This document shows, piece by piece, positions 57,493 to 64,000 of a DNA stretch of 64,000 bases (positions are counted from its first letter, which is position 1; every line of letters begins with the position of its first letter). Source of the stretch: an uncultured Lachnoanaerobaculum sp. (GTDB taxonomy: Bacteria; Bacillota; Clostridia; Lachnospirales; Lachnospiraceae); the NCBI GenBank assembly GCA_937925515.1, contig CALALP010000069.1, forward strand, positions 1 through 64,000, read 5' to 3'. Both the position numbers and the translations under genes were made by a program. The notes under the pieces are model-generated. The model had not been told where the DNA came from and made no database searches. It saw only the letters and a program-made list of their open reading frames with translations.

Positions 57493-58813
57493 AATTTAAC
57501 TCTGATGATACAAATATATCATAAATCGCCTTTATAGTAGCCTCAAAATCTGATTCCTTAACACCTATTATAATATTAAATTCTGATGAACCTTGATCAA
57601 TCATCTTAATGTTGATTCTAGCATGTGCAAGAGAGGCAAATATTCTTCCTGCTGTTCCTCTAGTTGAACGCATACCCCTACCAACAACAGCCACAAGTGC
57701 AATTCCTGACTCCATTTCCACTGAATCAGGCTTTGCAAGTCTATGTATACCTGCAACAACTCTTTGCTCATAGTCTTCAAATTCATTTTGATGAACTATC
57801 ACTGACATAGTATCAATTCCTGACGGCATGTGTTCGATTGAAATGTTGTTTTGCTCAAATACTTCTAAAACTTTTCTACAAAACCCAACCTCAGAATTCA
57901 TCATTGCCTTATCAACATTTATTGAACAAAAACCCTTTTTGCCTGCAATTCCTGTTATTGTAAATTTAGGCTTTTTACAGGTGCTTTCAACAATCATAGT
58001 TCCCTTATCTTCAGGTCTATTGGTATTTTTGATATTAATAGGAATACCCTCTGCCCTTACAGGGAAAATAGCATCTTCATGCAAAACAGACGCTCCCATA
58101 TATGAAAGCTCTCTAAGTTCTCTATAAGTAATGGTTTCAATTACTTCAGGGTCTTTTATAACACGAGGGTCTGCAACTAAAAAGCCTGAAACATCTGTCC
58201 AGTTTTCATATAAGTCTGCTTTTATAGCTCTTGCAACTATTGAGCCTGTTATATCTGAACCCCCTCTTGAAAATGTCTTGATTTTACCTGAATTTGTAAC
58301 TCCATAAAATCCCGGAATTACAACTCTTTCTATGTTTTTAAGCCTTTCTTCAAGCTCCTCATTAGTATGTTCAGAATCAAATGTTCCGTCGTCCTTAAAA
58401 AATATTACATCAGCTGCATCTATAAATTCACAACCTAGATAATTAGCTAGGATTATTCCATTTAGATATTCCCCTCTTGAGGCTGCATAATCTCTGCCTT
58501 GCTTAGAAACAAAGTTTTCCTCTATTTTGGCAAACTCATGACCTAAGTCCAAATTTAAATTTAAACCGTCTATAATGCCTTGAAATCTACTCTTTATCTT
58601 CTCAAATATCTTTTTATAAGATGCACCTGTGGCAGCAGCATCATACGCCATATATAAAAGGTCTGTAACCTTTTCATCTTTTGAATCTCTCTTACCCGGT
58701 GCTGACGGCACTATAAATCTTCTTGACTTTTCAGCACCTATAATTGCTGCAACCTTTTTAAACTGCTTGGCACTTGCAAGAGAACTTCCACCGAACTTTA
58801 CAACTTTTTTCAT
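57485..58813 (-). CDS. lysC: Aspartate kinase
   Basis: The protein has 442 residues. The kinase domain starts VVKFGGSSLASAKQF and contains FSRGGSDITGSIVA and TDVSGFLVADPRVI. Two C-terminal ACT domains are regulatory. It makes aspartyl phosphate for lysine, threonine and methionine synthesis. No lysine riboswitch is possible in the 25-bp gap to galE, so control is probably by feedback inhibition. The grouping with pheST is not an obvious pathway. Confidence 0.95.
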   Translation of the reverse strand: MKKVVKFGGSSLASAKQFKKVAAIIGAEKSRRFIVPSAPGKRDSKDEKVTDLLYMAYDAAATGASYKKIFEKIKSRFQGIIDGLNLNLDLGHEFAKIEENFVSKQGRDYAASRGEYLNGIILANYLGCEFIDAADVIFFKDDGTFDSEHTNEELEERLKNIERVVIPGFYGVTNSGKIKTFSRGGSDITGSIVARAIKADLYENWTDVSGFLVADPRVIKDPEVIETITYRELRELSYMGASVLHEDAIFPVRAEGIPINIKNTNRPEDKGTMIVESTCKKPKFTITGIAGKKGFCSINVDKAMMNSEVGFCRKVLEVFEQNNISIEHMPSGIDTMSVIVHQNEFEDYEQRVVAGIHRLAKPDSVEMESGIALVAVVGRGMRSTRGTAGRIFASLAHARINIKMIDQGSSEFNIIIGVKESDFEATIKAIYDIFVSSELNYE

Positions 58814-58838
58814 AGACTCTCCTTTTCCCCTTAATTAA

Positions 58839-59867
58839 TTATTCATCATCCTCTTCAAAGCCATTAGGGTTGTTCTTTTGCCACCTCCAAGCATCTTTAC
58901 ACATTGTTTCAAGATTTCTTGTTGCAACCCAACCAAGCTCTTTGCTTGCCTTTGTCGGGTCTGCAAAACATTTTGGTACATCTCCCTCTCTTCTACCCTT
59001 AATTACATAGTTTATCTTTAAATCATTTGCTTTTTCAAAAGCATTTATTACATCTAAAACAGAATATCCGACACCTGTACCAAGATTATAAATTCTTACT
59101 TGTGAACTGTCTGAAAGAATCTTTTCAAGTGCCTTTACATGACCGTCTGCCAAATCTACAACATGGATATAATCTCTTATACAAGTTCCGTCAGGTGTAT
59201 CATAATCATTGCCAAATACTCCAAGACACACAAGTTTACCAACAGCAACTTGTGAAACATAAGGTAATAAATTATTAGGTATACCCTTAGGATTTTCTCC
59301 TATCTTGCCTGATTCATGTGCTCCGATAGGGTTAAAGTATCTAAGAAGTATTACACTCCACTCATCATCAGAAGTATGTAAATCTGTAAGAATCTGTTCA
59401 AGCATTCCCTTTGTTCTACCATAAGGGTTAGTTATCTGTCCCATTGGACAATCTTCTGTGATAGGTACAAATGCAGGGTCGCCATAAACAGTGGCACTTG
59501 AAGAAAATACTATTTTTTTACAACCATACTTTCTCATAACCTCGCATAAAACTAATGTACCTGTAATATTATTATGATAATATTCAAGTGGTTTATAAAC
59601 TGACTCTCCTACTGCTTTTAAGCCTGCAAAATGAATTACAGCCTCAATATCATTTTTTTCAAATATTTTCTCAAGCCCTTTTTTATCAAGGCAATCAACT
59701 TCATAAAACTTAAGAGTTCTACCTGTAATCTCCTCTACTCTTTTTAATGACTCTTTACTTGAATTAACAAGATTATCTGCTACAACTACTTGATAACCTG
59801 CATTTAATAATTCTACACAAGTATGACTTCCTATAAATCCTGCTCCTCCGGTTACTAAAATAGCCAT
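58839..59867 (-). CDS. galE: UDP-glucose 4-epimerase
   Basis: The protein has 342 residues. The NAD-binding motif is [19 protein letters not shown] precedes the catalytic YGRTK (Tyr/Lys), and [16 protein letters not shown] is typical of GalE. It interconverts UDP-glucose and UDP-galactose for galactose use and envelope glycans. The ribosome-binding site is TAGGAGG. It is the first gene before lysC, and a TATAAT lies upstream, but no clear -35. Confidence 0.95.
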   Translation of the reverse strand: MAILVTGGAGFIGSHTCVELLNAGYQVVVADNLVNSSKESLKRVEEITGRTLKFYEVDCLDKKGLEKIFEKNDIEAVIHFAGLKAVGESVYKPLEYYHNNITGTLVLCEVMRKYGCKKIVFSSSATVYGDPAFVPITEDCPMGQITNPYGRTKGMLEQILTDLHTSDDEWSVILLRYFNPIGAHESGKIGENPKGIPNNLLPYVSQVAVGKLVCLGVFGNDYDTPDGTCIRDYIHVVDLADGHVKALEKILSDSSQVRIYNLGTGVGYSVLDVINAFEKANDLKINYVIKGRREGDVPKCFADPTKASKELGWVATRNLETMCKDAWRWQKNNPNGFEEDDE

Positions 59868-60006
59868 ATTTTCGCCTCCTAAACAAAATAAATTTAAAAT
59901 AGCTTAAAAATGCTTTAGAAAGTATTATACAACATATTTTTCAATTACACTAGATTATTTATTTGATTTTATGTTATTAGATAGTTTCTAGTGCTTTTAA
60001 AAATTT

Positions 60007-60041
60007 TATGGGGTTTTTCGCCGTCGGCGAAAAACCCCATA
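60007..60041. repeat. GC-core hairpin element 8 (after the MacB-like operon)
   Basis: TATGGGGTTTTTCGCC, loop GTC, and its perfect complement form a 16-bp stem. It lies 10 bp after the permease stop (minus strand). The core CGCC/GGCG matches elements 1-3. Confidence 0.85.
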
Positions 60042-60051
60042 TATTAATTGA

Positions 60052-61419
60052 CTACTCATTTCTAAGTGCAGCAAGAGGACTTAACCTCATTGCTCTAAGG
60101 GACGGCATAAAGCCTGAAACCATTCCGACAAAAGTTGCAAATATAATTGAAATCCAAGGCATCCAATTTGGTATAACTGAAATGTTGGAATCTGCATAGA
60201 AAAATTCCCTAAGTGTTGGCATATTGTTTGCTATAAATGATAAAAGATAGCTAAATAATATACCTGTAATTCCACCAATAAGCCCAATAAGTCCTGACTC
60301 TATTAAAAACATATCTCTTATTTTTCTCATATCACAACCAAGTACTTTCATAATTCCTATTTCCTTAGTTCTTTCATAAATAGACATCATCATAGTATTG
60401 GCTATACCTATTGCTGCAACCACTAAAGACACAACTCCTATTCCACCAAGCATTCCCTGCAAAGTTTGAGTTTGTTTCTTGGCTGATTCAATCCAATCAG
60501 TTTGAGAAATCGCCTCAAAGCCTAACTCTTCAATAGCCTTTCTAACAGTTTCTACATTTTCAAGCTTATCTACATTTACAAATACTTCACTATACACTAA
60601 AAATTTAAGTGGCTTTCCTCTCTTAGTAGTAGGCTGCTCAGGAATTGGTCTTTTACCATAAATTCGCTTTAATTCACTTTTTAGTATATCAATATTTACA
60701 TATACTCTTGAATAAAACCTATTATATTCAGTTGGGTCTCCTGCTATAACTCCTGCTGTTGGAAAAACATACTTTCTTTCAGGTTGTTGTTTAGTACTTT
60801 CTCCACTTGTACTTGTACTTGTACTTTGACTTGTAGACTCTGTATAAGCAGGTTTAAATATTGTAAATAAAGTCTTATTATAATCAACATCAGGGATATT
60901 GGTCGGTTCATTATGAGAAAATCCAAGTGATTTTGAGTCATAAAACTGCATTATAACACCATTTCCAAATAGTAGTTTCATCTCCTTATCAGTACTTTTT
61001 GGAATTTCGCCACTTGCAAGTTTAACATCTTTTAGATATTCCTCATCAACTCCCATAATCTGTGCGAAAAGCTCCCATTTTCCTTGTTTTATAGTTGCCG
61101 AAACACTTAAGGACGGAGAAACCGATTTTACATGGTTTAAGTTTTTAAATGTAGCTACCATTTTGTCATCGAGATACTTAGGTTCTACTTTTTTACTTGC
61201 CTCATTGGAATACATCTCCCTAGGAGTTACCTCTATTTGAGTAAGACTTCCCTCTCTTTTTATAGAATCTTCCGTCATCTTCTGTACACCAAAACCTATT
61301 GAAAGCATAGTAACCACTGAGGCTGTTCCTATCAACACACCTAAGATAGTTAGTGCAGTCCTTACTTTTCTTCTGACTAAATTACTAATGCTTATAATAA
61401 TCAAATCGCCTATTTTCAT
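60052..61419 (-). CDS. MacB/FtsX-type ABC transporter permease
   Basis: The protein has 455 residues. One N-terminal membrane helix (TALTILGVLIGTASVVTML) is followed by a large extracytoplasmic MacB-type domain. Three C-terminal helices complete it (from LGGIGVVSLVVAAIGIANTMM). ERTKEIGIMKVLGC is the usual cytoplasmic coupling segment. It contains a low-complexity Ser/Thr tract (STSTSTS) near residue 205. It acts in mechanotransmission rather than classical transport, with the ATPase at 63246. Confidence 0.9.
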   Translation of the reverse strand: MKIGDLIIISISNLVRRKVRTALTILGVLIGTASVVTMLSIGFGVQKMTEDSIKREGSLTQIEVTPREMYSNEASKKVEPKYLDDKMVATFKNLNHVKSVSPSLSVSATIKQGKWELFAQIMGVDEEYLKDVKLASGEIPKSTDKEMKLLFGNGVIMQFYDSKSLGFSHNEPTNIPDVDYNKTLFTIFKPAYTESTSQSTSTSTSGESTKQQPERKYVFPTAGVIAGDPTEYNRFYSRVYVNIDILKSELKRIYGKRPIPEQPTTKRGKPLKFLVYSEVFVNVDKLENVETVRKAIEELGFEAISQTDWIESAKKQTQTLQGMLGGIGVVSLVVAAIGIANTMMMSIYERTKEIGIMKVLGCDMRKIRDMFLIESGLIGLIGGITGILFSYLLSFIANNMPTLREFFYADSNISVIPNWMPWISIIFATFVGMVSGFMPSLRAMRLSPLAALRNE

Positions 61420-61436
61420 ATTTTTTCCTAAATAAT

Positions 61437-63224
61437 TTAAATCTCATTTGAGCCTTTGTTTTTCTTTCTTTTTATAAGAGTTACTATAACTATAATCAAT
61501 ATAATTCCTAAAACTATCCCACCTATTATAAATGTTAATGGTGGCTTTTTAGTATTGTCTATATCATTTTCAATGTCAGACGGCATACTTGGTTCTTGTG
61601 GAGTATCTTCTGTAACAGTAAGCTCCATTTCTTTATCAAGCGTGGTTACGACTCCATTTTCATCTTCATAAGAAATAGTTATATTTACCTTATCCTCACT
61701 GTTTGTAACAGCAGTTCCTTGAATTAATGCACTTGCATTTCCTGATTCTCCCGGTTTAATATTTCCCACATAAACAGAATTTTCTTTTATAAATGGAGCT
61801 GAAAACTTTACCATAACATTATATAAAGTAACTCTACCTGAATTACTTATAGGAAATGCTATATCAGCCTCAGAACCCACTGTTATTGCCTCCGGCGAAA
61901 CCTCCATAGTACCTACTGTAAGTCTTGCAATCTGATTTATATAAATGTCTATTGAAACTGACTCTTCTGCATTTTTAAATTGTGGAGAATCAAATTTTTC
62001 ATTTATTTTTAAAGAATAAGACCTTTGGTCAATGCTTGCCTTAGATTGCAATTTCTGCCTTATTTCTTTTACTTCCCCCGGAGCAAGCTTATCTACAACT
62101 ACTGAGTTAGAGCCTGAAACACTTGAAAATACAGGACTGTCAGATACTTTCTCAGGTTCAAAAGAAAATAAAATATTAGACGCTTGTAAATCTGAGGAGG
62201 CATTTTTTATATTTACTATAAGTTCAAATTCTTGACCTGCAAGTACCTTTTCAGGAATTGTAGTATATGAATCAACTATTATACGAGCCTTTGACCTGTC
62301 CTTATCTGCAAGTGTAGGTGCCTCGGTAGTAGTTTCTTCTACTTCTTTATTTTTAACATTTACATAAAATTCAGTTTCAAATGTTTTTAGTTCTCCGTCT
62401 GCTTTTTCTCTATAATTAATCTTCATTTTAATTGGATAAAAGCCTGAGTAAACATTTTTCCTTATCATAAAACTATAACCCATAGGGACTGTTGCATTTA
62501 CATCAAGTTCATCAAAATGATGATTATAATTTGCCTCATTTATATCAAATGGAAATACCTTATCATCTTTATCTAACACTAATGCAGCAGTTACATCATA
62601 CGCCTTTGCTATGCCGTTATTCCTAAGGTTAATAGAAAAATTCATTACATTTGGATAAACTCCATAAGGCGTATCTTGATTTTCTCCAAGCACAAATATA
62701 GCTGCTTTTTCATCTTTTGTAGTGCTTGTTTCAGTTTCTGTTGTCTTACTAATCCATACATTTATATATTCTTGAACCTCGGTTACACGAGTTTCTTTTG
62801 AACTTGTTACATAAACTTGAACTCCATAATACCCCTCGGCAACATCTCGCCTTACTCTTGCCTTTAGGGTTACAGTTCTTTTTTGACCTGCCTTTATTCT
62901 TCCGATACTTTTTAATTCGGTAGTTTCAGAAGTAAGTTCAAATGGAAATGCTACTACATCAGAGACATTGTCTTTATTTTCATCAACATTATTAATCTGA
63001 TCATCATAAGCAATACCTGCATAAGCATTTTCATAGTCTTTATCAGCTGTAAATACAAATGTTACGTCCATCATTTTGCCTGTCTTACCCATAGGTATTT
63101 TATTTTGGCTAAAATAATTATTATTTTCAATATTAACAAGATTTGCTTGTGAAACAACACAAAGGTTACTTACTAAAGCTAAGGTACATATAAGTACAGT
63201 TACCATTTTAAGTATTTTATTCAT
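61437..63224 (-). CDS. Membrane-anchored CARDB-like extracellular protein
   Basis: The protein has 595 residues. The signal peptide is at about 1-28, and there is one C-terminal helix (FIIGGIVLGIILIIVIVTLI) with a short Lys-rich tail. Between them lie Ig-like beta-sandwich segments. Two resemble CARDB/COG1361 repeats (FSINLRNNGIAKAYDVTAAL; IAFPISNSGRVTLYNVMVKF). It lies between ATPase and permease, 21 nt after the ATPase stop, so it is likely a dedicated partner, occupying the place of MacA. The ligand is unknown. Confidence 0.75.
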   Translation of the reverse strand: MNKILKMVTVLICTLALVSNLCVVSQANLVNIENNNYFSQNKIPMGKTGKMMDVTFVFTADKDYENAYAGIAYDDQINNVDENKDNVSDVVAFPFELTSETTELKSIGRIKAGQKRTVTLKARVRRDVAEGYYGVQVYVTSSKETRVTEVQEYINVWISKTTETETSTTKDEKAAIFVLGENQDTPYGVYPNVMNFSINLRNNGIAKAYDVTAALVLDKDDKVFPFDINEANYNHHFDELDVNATVPMGYSFMIRKNVYSGFYPIKMKINYREKADGELKTFETEFYVNVKNKEVEETTTEAPTLADKDRSKARIIVDSYTTIPEKVLAGQEFELIVNIKNASSDLQASNILFSFEPEKVSDSPVFSSVSGSNSVVVDKLAPGEVKEIRQKLQSKASIDQRSYSLKINEKFDSPQFKNAEESVSIDIYINQIARLTVGTMEVSPEAITVGSEADIAFPISNSGRVTLYNVMVKFSAPFIKENSVYVGNIKPGESGNASALIQGTAVTNSEDKVNITISYEDENGVVTTLDKEMELTVTEDTPQEPSMPSDIENDIDNTKKPPLTFIIGGIVLGIILIIVIVTLIKRKKNKGSNEI

Positions 63225-63245
63225 ATTTCCTCCTAAGAATAGAGT

Positions 63246-63968
63246 TTAGTTACTTATCTTTCCGTCTACAATTTTTATCTGTCTATCTGCAAAATTTGCT
63301 ATCACAGGGTCATGTGTTACCATAATTAAAGTTTGCTTTTGAGTTCTTACTATTTCACGCATTAAATCCAATACTTCAGAAGTAGTCTTTGTATCAAGGT
63401 TTCCTGTCGGCTCATCAGCAAATATTATCTTGGGATTTACTGCAAGAGCCCTTGCAATTCCAACTCTTTGTTGTTGCCCTCCACTCATAGCATTTCCCTT
63501 ATGATACATGTGATCTTCAAGTCCTACAAGTTTTAAATAATTTTTTGCAATATCATTTCTTTTTTTCTTTGCTACACCTCTAAACATAAGTGGTAATGCA
63601 ACATTATCAAGTGCATTCATAGTTTGTAGCAAATTATAACTTTGAAAAATAAAACCTACATTTTCTCGCCTAAAAGCAACTAATTGATTTTCACTCAACT
63701 TTTCAATATGCTTTCCTGCAATTATTATTTCTCCTTTTGTAGGTTTTTCAAGACCTGCAAGCATATTTAAAAGAGTAGATTTTCCTGAACCTGACGGGCC
63801 TATTATTGCACAAAACTCTCCACGTTTTATGGTAAAGTCAACTCCGTCAAGTGCATGCACATACTCATTGCCTGCTTTATAATATTTATACAGCCCGTTT
63901 ACTTCTATTATAATCTCTGAGTCTTCACCTGGCTTAATGTTTTTATCTTTACTGAGTGTTTCTTTCAT
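63246..63968 (-). CDS. ABC transporter ATP-binding protein (MacB/LolD type)
   Basis: The protein has 240 residues. Walker A is GPSGSGKST, the signature is MSGGQQQRVGIARAL, Walker B is IIFADEPTGNLD and the switch is VTHD. The canonical signature distinguishes it from the YtrB-like ATPase at 6347. ATG 63968 follows AAAAGG; an upstream in-frame ATG (63983) lacks a ribosome-binding site. It is the first gene seen of this operon; anything further upstream is outside the window. Confidence 0.92.
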   Translation of the reverse strand: MKETLSKDKNIKPGEDSEIIIEVNGLYKYYKAGNEYVHALDGVDFTIKRGEFCAIIGPSGSGKSTLLNMLAGLEKPTKGEIIIAGKHIEKLSENQLVAFRRENVGFIFQSYNLLQTMNALDNVALPLMFRGVAKKKRNDIAKNYLKLVGLEDHMYHKGNAMSGGQQQRVGIARALAVNPKIIFADEPTGNLDTKTTSEVLDLMREIVRTQKQTLIMVTHDPVIANFADRQIKIVDGKISN

Positions 63969-64000
63969 ATAATGCCTTTTCATCTATTTAGTGTTATGTG

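Noticed and set aside
55210..58838. T-box or lysine riboswitch for pheST or lysC
   Set aside because: The genes are tightly packed or overlapping, and the only gaps (24-25 bp) are too short for a leader RNA.
59915..59945. galE promoter with TTGAAA and TATAAT
   Set aside because: The two boxes are only nine bp apart, too close to work as a -35/-10 pair; only the TATAAT is mentioned.

Overview
The window is a low-GC (about 30-33 % by eye) chromosomal segment spanning a replication origin of a clostridial Firmicute. The order rpmH-rnpA-yidD-yidC-jag-mnmE-mnmG-rsmG to the right and dnaA-dnaN-S4-recF-gyrB-gyrA to the left of a DnaA-box cluster is the classic Firmicutes oriC neighbourhood. The ribosomal protein L34 sequence, a DUF6465 protein and the YesM/AraC-regulated sugar ABC loci point to Lachnospiraceae or a close relative; I cannot name the genus. 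Most genes near the origin run away from it (left genes on -, right genes on +), as expected for leading-strand genes.

Layout. 1-3.6 kb: a frameshifted bifunctional glutathione synthase gene cut by the window edge, and a Cof-type HAD/cytidine deaminase fusion with an overlapping 15-codon leader ORF. 3.6-3.9 kb: tRNA-Glu and tRNA-Ser behind a consensus promoter. 4.1-7.7 kb: a YtrA-like GntR repressor with an ABC-2 transporter and a recognisable operator. 7.8-8.7 kb: an acyltransferase. 8.8-17.4 kb: gyrA, gyrB, recF, S4 protein, dnaN and dnaA. oriC is bipartite: one DnaA-box region lies between dnaA and dnaN and carries a DnaA-trio element, and a second large box array lies upstream of dnaA. 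17.8-25.8 kb: an ECF transporter S component, L34, RNase P protein, membrane insertase and tRNA modification genes.

25.9-34.3 kb: a MalE-type sugar ABC operon that ends in a cytoplasmic transglutaminase-fold protein, divergent from a YesM/AraC two-component system. 34.3-38.6 kb: a C39-like cysteine protease-fold protein, a copper ATPase whose C-terminal metal-binding domain has its own ribosome-binding site and ATG, and a HAD phosphatase. 38.6-44.3 kb: FtsK/SpoIIIE and a beta-helix lipoprotein. 44.6-52.2 kb: a pentose/hexose-type ABC transporter with a second, orphan binding lipoprotein beside a LytS/YesN pair, resembling the XylFII-LytS-YesN three-component sensor of clostridia. 52.2-59.9 kb: DUF6465, pheT, pheS, a BaiN-type flavoprotein, aspartate kinase and galE. 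60.0-64.0 kb: a MacB-like permease, a membrane-anchored adhesin-like protein and an ABC ATPase.

The main non-gene signal is a family of eight GC-rich hairpins at operon boundaries. Most have a trinucleotide loop, a shared core (CGCC/GGCG or GTCCCC/GGGGAC) and outer arms that differ completely in sequence while remaining almost perfectly self-complementary. They mostly lack the U-tract of an intrinsic terminator and are the best candidate here for an undescribed element. I saw no CRISPR array, rRNA gene, insertion sequence or prophage.
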